Shown: positions 23,365 through 31,382 of the stretch, in pieces
Numbering within the stretch: position 1 is the first letter of the stretch
Layout of the letters: each line of letters begins with the position of its first letter
Origin: Cohnella fermenti
GTDB taxonomy: Bacteria > Bacillota > Bacilli > Paenibacillales > Paenibacillaceae
Reading direction: 5' to 3'
NCBI RefSeq assembly: GCF_004801405.1
Contig: NZ_SSOB01000065.1
Location: 1 to 42,810 of the forward strand
DNA length: 42,810 bases
Notes under the pieces: model-generated
The model's input: only the letters and a program-made list of their open reading frames with translations
What the model was told of the DNA's origin: nothing
Databases searched by the model: none
Position numbers and translations under genes: made by a program

Positions 23365-24212
23365 AGCTCCCTCCGGCTCCGATGCATCAGCAGCCTGCGG
23401 CGCCAAGGCCGATCCGTCTTCTGCAGCCTCTCCGCCCAATTCAGCGTGCGCAGCAGCGGATCGGCGACGGCATCGAAGGCGGCCGCATTGCGCTCGTCGG
23501 CGGCCAGCCATTCGTCCAATCTTCCGCTGTCCAATTGCAGGTGCAAGCTCTCCTTCAGCCGAAGCTCGGACAGCGAGACGGCCCCCGTCTCCTTCCGAAT
23601 CTCATTCATGCCGAATCCCCCTCCCCAGTACGGATACTTTCCGTTCAGAAGCACGAGCTGATAATGCTGCCTCTCCACCCCGAACTGGGCCCCGACCTGC
23701 CCGGTCCAGCGGTGGACGTCCTCCTGGAAGTGGGAGAGGCTCCCCGTCGTCACCAGGCAGCGATGATCGGCTTCCCTCATCGCGCACACCGTTGCGGCAT
23801 TGTCCCAATAAGCGCTCACATCTGCCACCGTCAGCGCAAAAGCCTCCCGAGCCGCCCGGAGCAAGCCGGTAATCTGCTCCGGCTCGTAATATTCCGCCTG
23901 ATCGCGGGCCATGTTGCCGAACAGCACGTGCAGGCCGCCGAGCCGCGACGGCGCGAATGCGTACTGCCGCAGCTTCTCGCCGCTAAGCGTCCCCGCCTTG
24001 AGCTCCGGGCGGAGACCGTCCAGCGTCACCTCCGGCTTGTCGATGCCAAGGTACAGGTGCGTCTTCGCGCTCTTCAGGTTAAGGCACAAGAACCCTACCT
24101 TCTTCCCCGTCGTGGACGCGATTCGATAGGCCGTTCCGAACGCCGCTAGCGACGTCCCGATGTTCGGCGTGGAGCCTCCGAAGGTGACCAGCTTGCCAAG
24201 CGCCGCGCTCAT
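23361..24212 (-). CDS. TadZ/CpaE-like protein with degenerate ATPase motif
   Basis: 283 residues; ATG overlaps the cpaB stop as ATGA; GGAGGGAGG just upstream. ParA/MinD fold expected from VTFGGSTPNIGTSLAAFGTAYRIASTTGKKVGFLCLNLKS, VTLDGLRPELKAG, LHVLFGN and TVADVSAYWDNAATVCAMREADHRCLVTTGSLSHFQE. Typical KGGxGKT is replaced by FGGSTPNIGTS with no lysine, so it is probably nucleotide-binding only or inactive, as in some TadZ proteins. TadZ directs polar localisation of the apparatus. Its place between cpaB and cpaF fits. Confidence 0.8.
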   Translation of the reverse strand: MSAALGKLVTFGGSTPNIGTSLAAFGTAYRIASTTGKKVGFLCLNLKSAKTHLYLGIDKPEVTLDGLRPELKAGTLSGEKLRQYAFAPSRLGGLHVLFGNMARDQAEYYEPEQITGLLRAAREAFALTVADVSAYWDNAATVCAMREADHRCLVTTGSLSHFQEDVHRWTGQVGAQFGVERQHYQLVLLNGKYPYWGGGFGMNEIRKETGAVSLSELRLKESLHLQLDSGRLDEWLAADERNAAAFDAVADPLLRTLNWAERLQKTDRPWRRRLLMHRSRREL

Positions 24213-24934
24213 GAACCTCCCTCCTTCTCCTTGTTCTCCTCGTCGATTGCCGAAGCCTCATAGGCGATGACGACCTTCGCGCCTCCGTCCTTGCACGCCG
24301 CATCCAGCTCCAGCCATTGCTCCTCCGTCAGATTCAGGTTGATCGAATCGATGCTTCCGTTCGCGTCTCTTCGCGATGCATACAGCTTCTCCTTATCCCC
24401 GCTCGTCAGAGAGCGAAGGCTGTCGCTCTCGGGGCTCTCGATCTCGACGTTGGCCGACGTCTTCACGGCCGCGACGACAACCGCCTCCGCGAACAGCCGC
24501 CGGGATGCGAGCCGCTCCGAGGACAGGTACACGCCGACCCGGTCGCCCGCCCGGATGCCGTTCGACACCGACTTCACATATTCGCGCGGAATCTGGAACG
24601 TCGCTTCCCCCGGGCGGGGAAGCAGCGGGAAGCGCTCCACCTTCCAGTCCAGCAGCGGCTCCCCCGTTCCGAGCGGAGCCAGCGCCTGCAGACCCGAAGC
24701 CTCGCTCGGCCGAAGCAGCATTCCGTCCCGCAGCGCCGACTTCGGAATCGGCAGCTCGGCCAGCATCCCTTCCTCCAGAATGGCGCCTTCCGGGATAAAC
24801 TGCTTCGGAACGACCACGCGAACCATCTCGTCCTCCCGAAGCTGCCGAAGCTGCAGCCAGTACATGCCGTAGACGAGCACACCGGACAGCAGTGCCGCCG
24901 CCAGGCCGATCGTCATCTGTCGCCTGCGATTCAC
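24209..24934 (-). CDS. cpaB: CpaB-like SAF-domain protein of the Tad-like operon
   Basis: 241 residues from GTG 24934 (GGGAG 7 nt upstream); the frame runs much further upstream but over the MBL gene's terminator. Short basic N terminus, one membrane helix (MTIGLAAALLSGVLVYGMYWLQL), then a SAF domain (RVVVPKQFIPEGAILEEGMLAELPIPKSAL...QALAPLGTGEPLLDWKVE) and an RcpC/CpaB-type beta domain (IRAGDRVGVYLSSE...VEIESPE), with NLNLTEEQWLELDAACKDGGAKVVIAY at the C terminus. CpaB/RcpC helps pilus assembly at the cell surface. First gene of the operon. Confidence 0.85.
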   Translation of the reverse strand: MNRRRQMTIGLAAALLSGVLVYGMYWLQLRQLREDEMVRVVVPKQFIPEGAILEEGMLAELPIPKSALRDGMLLRPSEASGLQALAPLGTGEPLLDWKVERFPLLPRPGEATFQIPREYVKSVSNGIRAGDRVGVYLSSERLASRRLFAEAVVVAAVKTSANVEIESPESDSLRSLTSGDKEKLYASRRDANGSIDSINLNLTEEQWLELDAACKDGGAKVVIAYEASAIDEENKEKEGGS

Positions 24935-24999
24935 CGTCGTTCTCCCTCCTGTCTCCCATATCCCCCACGGCTCAGAAACACGACCGCAAAAAAACAAAA

Positions 25000-25045
25000 A
25001 AAGAACGCAGGCAAAAGAGGTTAAACCTCTAACGCCTGCGTTCTT
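25000..25045 (-). terminator. terminator after the MBL hydrolase gene
   Basis: GAACGCAGGC (25003-25012) pairs with GCCTGCGTTC (25034-25043); AGAGG/CCTCT extends the stem inside. On the minus strand a run of T-rich sequence follows. It isolates the Tad-like operon from upstream genes. Confidence 0.85.
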
Positions 25046-25104
25046 CGCAGCCGATCCCAATATGAACCTTAGTAACGCCAATATATCAGATGCTCGGCTC
25101 GTAG

Positions 25105-25734
25105 TCAAGGACGAACGTATGGATTCGCCTGCTTCTCCTCGCCGATCGTCGTCTCCGGACCGTGCCCGGGCAGCACAAGCGTCTCGTCCGGGAGAACGTA
25201 CAGCTTCTCGCGAATCGCCTTCTCCAGCGCGGCCGGATTGCCGCCCGGAAGGTCCGTCCGGCCGACGGAGCGGCGGAAAAGCGCGTCTCCCGCGAACAGC
25301 AGGTCGCCGCAGAGCAGGCTGACGCTTCCCGGCGAATGCCCCGGCGTATGGAGCACCCGGAACGTCTCTCCGAGCCACGCGAGCTCCTGGCCGTCCGCAA
25401 GCGCGAACTCGGCAGGCTCCGTCGTTACCGGGGCCGTGACGTCGGTCCAGCGCAGAGAGCCGTTCTTCGCCGGATCGACGAGCCAGTCCTTCTCCGCCGC
25501 GTGAAGATAGACGGGAGCGCCGAACCGCTTGCGCAGCTCGTCCACGCCGCCGATATGGTCGAAGTGGGCGTGCGTGAGGACAATCGCCTCCACCTGCAGC
25601 CCTTCGAGCTTGCGAATAAGCGCCGCGTCCGGCGTCCCCGGATCGATGACGATCGCGCGCTTGCGGTCATCTCCCGTCACCACGTAAGCGTTCGTCTGCA
25701 GCGCCCCGAGCGTATACCGTTGAAAAGAAAGCAT
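25105..25734 (-). CDS. MBL-fold hydrolase (glyoxalase II / YqgX type)
   Basis: 209 residues, ATG with GAAGGGAAGAG upstream. Metallo-beta-lactamase fold with two-metal site: LTHAHFDHIGG (HxHxDH), LHTPGHSPGS (His), LLFAGDALFR (Asp) and LPGHGPETTIGEE (His). QTNAYVV near the N terminus and the lack of a C-terminal helical substrate domain fit the short YqgX/GloB-like group. Likely thiolester hydrolase, possibly methylglyoxal or S-lactoyl-bacillithiol related; inferred. Confidence 0.9.
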   Translation of the reverse strand: MLSFQRYTLGALQTNAYVVTGDDRKRAIVIDPGTPDAALIRKLEGLQVEAIVLTHAHFDHIGGVDELRKRFGAPVYLHAAEKDWLVDPAKNGSLRWTDVTAPVTTEPAEFALADGQELAWLGETFRVLHTPGHSPGSVSLLCGDLLFAGDALFRRSVGRTDLPGGNPAALEKAIREKLYVLPDETLVLPGHGPETTIGEEKQANPYVRP

Positions 25735-25756
25735 CTTACTCTTCCCTTCCTTCCGC

Positions 25757-26323
25757 TTAGACGCCGGACAGCAGATCGCCGATCTCGCGGAGGATAACCG
25801 GAGCGTAGTCCGACTGCTCGCCGTAGCGGCGGCCGATCTCCTCGCGCGCCACCTTCAGGTTGTCCTGATAATCGGGCGCCTCGCGATCCGGATTGGCCGC
25901 CTTGAAGTCGATCATGGCCTGCTGCACGTGGGCCGGGCGAGGGCCCCACTTGCCGAGCTGGTAGCCGCCGGTGTCGGAGAACAGCACGATCGGGATCGAG
26001 CGTCCGCCGAGCACGAGATGCTGGTCGATGAAGTCGTAGTTCTGCTCGATGATGAACACTTCCGTCGGAATGCCGGCCGTCTCCATCGCGCGGAAAACAA
26101 TCGGAACGCTGCGGAGAGCATCGCCGCACCAATCCGCGCTGATGATGAGGCAGCGCAGATCGTCGCGATTGTTCAGCGATTCGTAGAATTCCTTCGTCTC
26201 TTCGTCCGGCCATGCGAAGCTCTCGTAGTTCGCGGCGAACGCTTCCTTGTTCTTCGTCATCCCTTCCATGAATTGTTGCGGGGAGATGCCTTGGTTCAGC
26301 TTGTCGGCGAGCGATTTGCTCAT
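25757..26323 (-). CDS. thioredoxin-fold protein (single-cysteine WCGD)
   Basis: 188 residues. Thioredoxin-like core: RCLIISADWCGDALRSVPIVFRAMETAGIPTEVFIIEQNYDFIDQHLVLGGRSIPIVLFSDTGGYQLGKWGPRP. The W-C-G-D site keeps only the first cysteine, and the cis-proline turn is R-S-I-P-I. Helical parts flank it: FMEGMTKNKEAFAANYESFAWPDEETKEFYESL in front, and an Asp/Glu-rich tail ending GDLLSGV. Belongs to the thioredoxin_9-like group of Bacilli; redox role uncertain because the resolving cysteine is missing. ATG with GAAAGAGGG upstream. Confidence 0.85.
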   Translation of the reverse strand: MSKSLADKLNQGISPQQFMEGMTKNKEAFAANYESFAWPDEETKEFYESLNNRDDLRCLIISADWCGDALRSVPIVFRAMETAGIPTEVFIIEQNYDFIDQHLVLGGRSIPIVLFSDTGGYQLGKWGPRPAHVQQAMIDFKAANPDREAPDYQDNLKVAREEIGRRYGEQSDYAPVILREIGDLLSGV

Positions 26324-26341
26324 GAGAATCCCTCTTTCCTT

Positions 26342-26962
26342 TTATTTGGTGTTGTTTGCCTTGTTCCGCTTGCGCAAGAACTGGAACAGGAAGTACACGA
26401 TCAGCAACGCAATGGCGATAAGGATGGTTGGCTGCACGTAGGGTGCCGCTTTCTCGTCGATATTTTCCCATTGGTCCCCGAGCTTCCAGCCCAGCCATAT
26501 AAACAGAATCGACCACGGCAACGACGCGATCAGCGTCAGAAGGGAGAACTTGGTCAGGTTCATCTTCGACATGCCGGCGGGCAGCGAGACGACCTGCCTC
26601 ATGACCGGCACGAACCGCCCCGTGAACACGATGATCGGCCCGTACTTCTCGAACCATCGCTCGGCCAGCTCGATATGCTTCTCCTTGATATGCAGGTACT
26701 TGCCGAACTTGTAGACGACGGGACGGCCGCCGAATCGGCCGATGGCGTACAGAATCCATTGCTGCAGCAGCGCTCCGACCGTTCCGCACAGCACCGCAAC
26801 CCAGAAGACGATATCCCCCTTCGAGACGAGGTAACCGCCATAGGCGAGAACGATCTCGCTGGGAATAACCTCCAGGGCAAGTCCGATAATGATGCCGAAG
26901 TAGCCGAGGCTCTCGATCCAGACCAACAGTTGATCCAGCCACCCATGAATCGTATCCATCAT
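26342..26962 (-). CDS. DedA family membrane protein
   Basis: 206 residues from ATG 26962 (GGAG 8 nt upstream; a second ATG follows at once). SNARE-associated/DedA signatures: YFGIIIGLALEVIPSEIVLAYGGYLVSKG, AVLCGTVGALLQQWILYAIGRFGGR, FEKYGPIIVFTGRFVPVMRQVVSLPAGMSKMNLTKFSLLTLIASLPWSILFIWLGWKLGDQW and a last helix. DedA proteins are undecaprenyl-phosphate or phospholipid flippases in the membrane. The E-x-x-P-S and F-T-G-R-F-V-P-x-x-R motifs are intact. Confidence 0.93.
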   Translation of the reverse strand: MMDTIHGWLDQLLVWIESLGYFGIIIGLALEVIPSEIVLAYGGYLVSKGDIVFWVAVLCGTVGALLQQWILYAIGRFGGRPVVYKFGKYLHIKEKHIELAERWFEKYGPIIVFTGRFVPVMRQVVSLPAGMSKMNLTKFSLLTLIASLPWSILFIWLGWKLGDQWENIDEKAAPYVQPTILIAIALLIVYFLFQFLRKRNKANNTK

Positions 26963-27126
26963 GTAGCGCGCTCCACTCTCCCTTGCGAGAATCAATCTTC
27001 TCTATCATAGGGCATGGCTTTCTCTTACGCAAACGACCGCGGACTCAAATAGCTTGTCATGCAAGGACGGGCCCGCGCATACACTCAGGATAGAAGTGGG
27101 ACAAAGATGAAGAGGAGCGAACGGCG

Positions 27127-27594
27127 ATGAACAAGGTCGTTTTTATCAGCAAAAAAAAGGTGCAGTGGTATCTTATCCTCGCAGTGGTCGTCGTTGTGGC
27201 AGGTGTTTACTTCGGTTGGCAGCAGAACAAGCCTGCGACGGCTACGCTAACGGACTCGAGCACACAGGTGTTTAGCCTCGTCACCGGGGAATTCACGTCC
27301 ACCACTTCCGACAATAAGCAGTTGGAAGCTTACGTCTGGGCGCCGAGCACGATCATCGTGAAGAAGGGCGTTCCCGTCGAGCTCCGCATCACCGGCGTGA
27401 GCGGCCAATCCCACCCCTTCGTCATCGAAGGCTTGGGCAGCGACGGACAAGGCATCAAGGGCAACGTCCAGAAGGGGAAAACAACGGTTGTCAGCTTTAC
27501 GCCGACGGAAGCGGGCACCTACCCTATCGTGTGCACCACGCACAGCGATCCGGCAACGAGCATTCCGATGGTCGGCTATCTGATTGTCCAGTAA
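27127..27594 (+). CDS. membrane-anchored cupredoxin-domain protein
   Basis: 155 residues, ATG with GAGGAG upstream. A basic tip (SKKKVQW) and one membrane helix (YLILAVVVVVAGVYFGW) precede a cupredoxin fold: LEAYVWAPSTIIVKKGVPVELRITGVSGQSHPFVIEGL, VSFTPTEAGTYPIVCTTHSD and IPMVGYLIVQ. The blue-copper ligands are all present: His (SHPF), Cys and His (CTTH) and Met (PMVGY). It should bind copper outside the membrane and may carry electrons or supply copper to an oxidase. Faces outward as an N-anchored protein. Confidence 0.88.
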   Translation: MNKVVFISKKKVQWYLILAVVVVVAGVYFGWQQNKPATATLTDSSTQVFSLVTGEFTSTTSDNKQLEAYVWAPSTIIVKKGVPVELRITGVSGQSHPFVIEGLGSDGQGIKGNVQKGKTTVVSFTPTEAGTYPIVCTTHSDPATSIPMVGYLIVQ

Positions 27595-27653
27595 CGCGAT
27601 TGTCCTGATGCGATTGTTCAATGACGGAACGATCGAACAGCTCGAACGCGAAC

Positions 27654-27691
27654 GCAGGCCGCCCCCTCCTTCCAGGAGCAGGGCGGCCTGC
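27654..27691 (+). terminator. GC-rich hairpin after the cupredoxin gene
   Basis: GCAGGCCGCCC (27654-27664) and GGGCGGCCTGC (27681-27691) make an 11-bp stem. No U-run follows on either strand, so termination is only presumed. Confidence 0.4.
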
Positions 27692-27746
27692 GCCTGTGTC
27701 CGAACCTCCTCCCTGCGCATAGGTTAATGTCGGGAGAGGATGACCG

Positions 27747-28061
27747 ATGAACATGAATCATCAGCCGAAGCACGCAGCCCCGCTGCCCTCCGCCAGGACG
27801 ATTCGCCGGGCGTGCGGCAACGAGCTGTACCGGACGGTCAAGCGGCTGCGCCTCTACGTTCCGGACGAGAAGCTTCGGCAAGCCGAAGAGCTGTATGTGA
27901 AGCGGGTGATCGGCAACCTGATCTGGATTCACGAGAACCGCAGCGACCGGCGCAAGCTGGCGGACTGGTGGAACGCCGAGGTGAGCGAATCCGTCGCCGA
28001 GCTGTGGGACGTGGAGCCGGAACGTCTCCGGCGCGCTTTCCGCGACGCATTCGGGGGCTGA
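27747..28061 (+). CDS. small protein of unknown function
   Basis: 104 residues, ATG with GGGAGAGG 7 nt upstream. Basic and helical: ARTIRRACGNELYRTVKRLRLYVPDEKLRQAEELYVKRVIGNLIWIHENRSDRRKLADWWNAEVSESVAELW. No membrane segment, signal or metal motif; two Trp and alternating charges suggest a soluble helical bundle. Good codon use and ribosome site argue for a real gene; no family recognised. Followed by a palindromic hairpin (GCCCCTGCGTTCC with its complement, 28079-28106). Confidence 0.7.
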   Translation: MNMNHQPKHAAPLPSARTIRRACGNELYRTVKRLRLYVPDEKLRQAEELYVKRVIGNLIWIHENRSDRRKLADWWNAEVSESVAELWDVEPERLRRAFRDAFGG

Positions 28062-28078
28062 CGGCGCAGGCCGCTCCT

Positions 28079-28106
28079 GCCCCTGCGTTCCCCGGAACGC
28101 AGGGGC
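28079..28106. repeat. GC-rich perfect palindrome
   Basis: GCCCCTGCGTTCC (28079-28091) and GGAACGCAGGGGC (28094-28106) are exact complements around a 2-bp centre. It follows the stop codon at 28061; no T-run. Confidence 0.7.
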
Positions 28107-28176
28107 GGCCAACGCGCCTGTCGCCGCTTCGGTTGAGTCGTGGTTACTCAACTGCACCCAACATGCCTGCGACAAA

Positions 28177-28217
28177 AGAACGTCCCGAGCCGCTCACCGC
28201 GCGGTTGGGACGTTCTT
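28177..28217 (-). terminator. terminator after the 117-residue gene
   Basis: AAGAACGTCCC (28177-28187) pairs with GGGACGTTCTT (28207-28217). On the minus strand TTTTG follows. Confidence 0.75.
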
Positions 28218-28255
28218 CCGTGCATTCTCCGAGCGCCTACTCGCCCGTCATTCGG

Positions 28256-28609
28256 TTAGCCGATGACGGCATAGGCTTGTACGCCGGCCGGAATGCTTCT
28301 CGTACGGTAGAGGATACCGTCGCTGTCGAACGTGCGAAGCGTGTACGCGCGACTGGTCAGAACGCGCACGTTGCTGAACCGGGCGACTCCGTTCTCATCG
28401 AACGCGGCTGTGGCGACGACGGAATTGTTCCGGGTCAACGTGGCGATGAAGCCGGTCGTATCGTACGGAACTCCATTCTGCTGCACCCACACGATCGAGA
28501 GCCGCGTGAATGTCGTCTCGCGCTTGGCAGAGGCGTCTTTCTTCGCGTACTTGATGATTTTGAACTTCTTCGAATCGACGCGGCCGGGTTTAGGACGTTT
28601 GTTAGCCAT
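28256..28609 (-). CDS. small Lys-rich/Ig-like protein of unknown function
   Basis: 117 residues, ATG behind a very strong site (GAGGAGGTGTGATCCA). First ~28 residues are Lys/Arg-rich (NKRPKPGRVDSKKFKIIKYAKK). The rest is a beta-sandwich-like sequence: FTRLSIVWVQQNGVPYDTTGFIATLTRNNSVVATAAFDENGVARFSNVRVLTSRAYTLRTFDSDG, with the V-A-x-F-D-E-N-G-V-A-x-F pattern found in bacterial Ig-like/Cna-B-type domains. No signal peptide. Possibly a spore- or surface-associated protein, but no evidence beyond fold appearance. Confidence 0.7.
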   Translation of the reverse strand: MANKRPKPGRVDSKKFKIIKYAKKDASAKRETTFTRLSIVWVQQNGVPYDTTGFIATLTRNNSVVATAAFDENGVARFSNVRVLTSRAYTLRTFDSDGILYRTRSIPAGVQAYAVIG

Positions 28610-28827
28610 TGGATCACACCTCCTCTATGAGTCTGATCCAATCTATGAAGCTATCGCTATCACGCACCCGGCGTCTCTCCCAATCGATCGTCCATTTCTC
28701 GAAAAAGCCGCTGCAGTCGGAAGAACACGAGTCTCGCCGGGCGAAGCTCGTCCGTCAAGCGCCAGGCGGCATTCGGCGGAGGAGCGGCACAGCGTGCGAG
28801 GGCGAAGCTATTCCGCGGATGCCGCGG

Positions 28828-31179
28828 TCAGGACAGGGAAGCCAGCTTCTCCTTCGCCAGCCGGCTCCATTCCTCGGACTGCTCCTCCGCCACCTCCCGG
28901 AGGAGCGCCGCCGCCTCTTCCTGCCGGCCGAGCAGCAGCATGGCCGTCGCCCCGTTGAACTTGGCCGCGGCGAACAGCGCAAGCTCCTTGTCGTCCCACG
29001 GATTGGCCTTGCCCGCGTACGTCGCGCGATACAGCTCGCGGTACGCCTCGAACATGGCCGCGGCGGCCTCTGCGGCGGCCTGGGCCCGATCGTCCCGGCC
29101 GGCGGCGGCATAGCGCTCGGCCATGGACGTCATCGTCGCGATGGCGGCGTTCTGCGCCTCGCGGTCGAAGCGGTCGAGCCGCAGCGCCTCGCGCAAGTGC
29201 GCGGCCGCGGGCTCGGGCTGCGCCATCTCGGCGTAGGCCATGCCGAGCTGGAACTCGAGCGCCGGGTATTGCGGGTCATACCGCAATCCCTGCGCGAGCA
29301 GCTCTGCCCTCTCTTGCGGCTGCAAGAGAGGGGCGAGCTCGAGCCGAACCCGGCTCCACGCCGGGTTCGCAGCCAGCGCCGCGCGCAGCCCTTCCGCGCG
29401 CGCGGAAGGCGCCGCCGCGAGCGCAGCCTCGCGCTCGCTCGCGGCGACAGAGCTGCGCCACGCCGCAGGCAGCGTCGCGGCGGCGAAGCCGATCAGGAGC
29501 GCGGCAACGAGCGCCGCAGCGCTCCTTCCCTGCCGCCCCCTCGCGTTCGCCTGCTCCGCTTCGCCCTCGCGAAGCTGCAGCGCCAGCCAGAACAGGAGCA
29601 GCAGCCAGACATAGCCGTACGACCAATCGAAGTCGATGGCGGCATGAGCAAGCAGCAGCGCGGCCGGGGGCCAGGCGACGGCTGCCCTGCTGCGCAGCTT
29701 GCCGAGCGGGACAAGCAGCAGCGCGGCGAGCAGGACGATGCCGAGCAGACCCGTATCGATCAGAATCTCAAGGTAGCCGCTATGCACCTCGTTCCCGATA
29801 TACGGAACGGTTTTGTACTCCCCCATCAGCATGCGCCAGCTCTCCCCGCCCGCCCCAAGCCAAGGCCGGTCGTGGAACATCCGCAGCGCGTCCGCGTAGT
29901 AGAGTCCCCTCGCCGCCGCCGTCTCGTAATGGCCGTCCAGCCGGGCTCCTCCCGAGTCTCCTCCGGCCAGAAGCGCATAAGCGACCGCGCACCCGCACAG
30001 GAACAAGACGACTCCCCCGCCGGGAGAGACAAAGGAGAAGCGCCTCCCCCTCGCTATGCCCCGGACCACTCTGAACGCACGCTTGCCCTCCCGTTCGCTC
30101 TTCCGTTCGCTCTCCCATTCGCCCTTCCGCCCGCTCTTCAGTCCGTCCTCTTGCTCGTCCTCCCATTCACCCTCCCGCTCGCTCTCCCATTCGTCCTCCC
30201 ATTCGCCCTTCCGCCCGCGCTTCCGTCCGTCCTGCTGTTCACCCTGCCGTTCGTCCTTCCGCGCATACCTCTCCGCCTCGCGCCGAAGCGCAAGCAGCAG
30301 GAGCGCTCCGACGATCGTCGCTGCGGCGAGCGCCCAGGCGCCGCTTGCCGGCTGTCCGCTCTTCATCGCCCCGAAGGCCGCATTCGCCGCCGCCGAAGCG
30401 CAGGCCAGCGCGACTCCCGCCGTCGCCAGCGAATACCCCCAGCGGTTCCTGCCGCCTAGGACAAGCGACAGCGCGCCCGCCCCGGCAAGAGCCAGCGCGG
30501 CTCCCCGCGACTCCGCAAGCATAAGCGCCCCGAGCGCCGGCACCGCCATAAGCGCCGCGCACCCGAACGCCGGCCGGCTCTTCGACGCGAGCAGCCGCCA
30601 CTCGATCAGCACGAAGAACGCCGCCGCCGCCCCGAAAGCGTTCGGATACTGCAGCAGGCCCGCCAGCCGGGCGCCCGTCGCCGCAAGCTCCGCTTGCCCG
30701 GACCGGTAAACGATCGCCTCCGGACCGATCCACCCGAACCAGCCGCACCAGGAGGCTAGAATGAGGACCATCGCAGCCAACTGCAGCGCGGCCCAGCCTG
30801 CCTTGCGATTCGCCGCCGGTCCGGCCAGATAGGCCGAGGCGAGAACGAACCAGCAGCCGTAGGCCGTCCAGCGCAGGAACGAATCCATGGTCCCCTTGAG
30901 ACTCGCCGGCTCCAGCAGCAAGTGAAGCCCGTACGCGGTCGCAAGCCCGAACGGGAGCAGCGCCCAGCCCGGCAGCGGGATGGGCGCCGCCTTCCCGCGT
31001 CGGCGGCCAATGGCCGCCATCGCCCCGACGACCGCTGCCAGGGCAATCACGAAGATCTCGAACGGATACAAGTCGATATCGAAGAACAGCCCCTCGCGCC
31101 AGCCTCCCCAGGCCAGCGCGAACGCGATGCCGGCCGCCCCGGTCCACGTTGTCGCAGTTGTCCACACTTTTGCTCTCAT
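28828..31179 (-). CDS. O-antigen ligase/polymerase-family protein with TPR tail
   Basis: 783 residues from ATG 31179; an in-frame TTG lies at 31203. About 12 membrane helices with the Wzy/WaaL core ESWRMLMGEYKTVPYIGNEVHSGYLEILIDTGLLGIVLLAALLL (the invariant His-x3-Leu segment in NEVHSGYLE). Residues about 300-370 form a highly charged insert between two helices. The C-terminal ~250 residues are TPR-like (AQGLRYDPQYPALEFQLGMAYAEMAQPEPAAAHLREALRLDRFDREAQNAAIATM; AKFNGATAMLLLGRQEEAAALLREVAEE). Polymerises or ligates surface polysaccharide or glycosylates a protein; substrate unknown. Confidence 0.85.
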   Translation of the reverse strand: MRAKVWTTATTWTGAAGIAFALAWGGWREGLFFDIDLYPFEIFVIALAAVVGAMAAIGRRRGKAAPIPLPGWALLPFGLATAYGLHLLLEPASLKGTMDSFLRWTAYGCWFVLASAYLAGPAANRKAGWAALQLAAMVLILASWCGWFGWIGPEAIVYRSGQAELAATGARLAGLLQYPNAFGAAAAFFVLIEWRLLASKSRPAFGCAALMAVPALGALMLAESRGAALALAGAGALSLVLGGRNRWGYSLATAGVALACASAAANAAFGAMKSGQPASGAWALAAATIVGALLLLALRREAERYARKDERQGEQQDGRKRGRKGEWEDEWESEREGEWEDEQEDGLKSGRKGEWESERKSEREGKRAFRVVRGIARGRRFSFVSPGGGVVLFLCGCAVAYALLAGGDSGGARLDGHYETAAARGLYYADALRMFHDRPWLGAGGESWRMLMGEYKTVPYIGNEVHSGYLEILIDTGLLGIVLLAALLLVPLGKLRSRAAVAWPPAALLLAHAAIDFDWSYGYVWLLLLFWLALQLREGEAEQANARGRQGRSAAALVAALLIGFAAATLPAAWRSSVAASEREAALAAAPSARAEGLRAALAANPAWSRVRLELAPLLQPQERAELLAQGLRYDPQYPALEFQLGMAYAEMAQPEPAAAHLREALRLDRFDREAQNAAIATMTSMAERYAAAGRDDRAQAAAEAAAAMFEAYRELYRATYAGKANPWDDKELALFAAAKFNGATAMLLLGRQEEAAALLREVAEEQSEEWSRLAKEKLASLS
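30068..30275. repeat. repetitive charged insert in the O-antigen ligase-like gene
   Basis: CATTCGCCCTTCCGCCCG and related blocks recur along 30068-30275. The encoded peptide repeats G-R-K-G-E-W-E and E-R-E-G-E-W-E-D-E blocks: Lys/Arg and Glu/Asp alternate for about 70 residues. It lies in a loop between membrane helices. Confidence 0.8.
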
Positions 31180-31277
31180 CGTCGCCTCACTATTCTCCGC
31201 CAAGTGTCGTTCCTGTTCCTTCCATTACAACTAGCTTAGAAGGATCGCAGCCAAGAAGCAAGCGACCGGCGCCGCCA

Positions 31278-31320
31278 ACAAAAAAACAGGTTCCTCTTCA
31301 ATGCGAAGAGAACACCTGTC
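31278..31320 (-). terminator. terminator after the PilZ gene
   Basis: ACAGGT/ACCTGT (31286-31291 with 31314-31319) with CTCTTC/GAAGAG (31294-31299, 31305-31310) inside; on the minus strand a run of seven T follows. Confidence 0.8.
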
Positions 31321-31382
31321 GCGCGAATTCGATGGAATAGCCCGAGTGGAACAGCACGGTCGCCGCAGCAGCCCTCGCCGCT

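Noticed and set aside
27654..27691. Standard intrinsic terminator after the cupredoxin gene
   Set aside because: The stem is strong but no U-run follows in either direction; listed only as a low-confidence hairpin.
28637..28790. Small minus-strand reading frame (…LTDELRPARLVFFRLQRLFREMD…)
   Set aside because: Looks protein-like but lacks an ATG, has no ribosome site before its only TTG and matches no family recognised.
28609..30459. 616-codon plus-strand frame over the O-antigen ligase-like gene
   Set aside because: Antisense shadow of a protein with clear membrane helices and TPRs; the peptide is low-complexity Arg/Pro/Ala.
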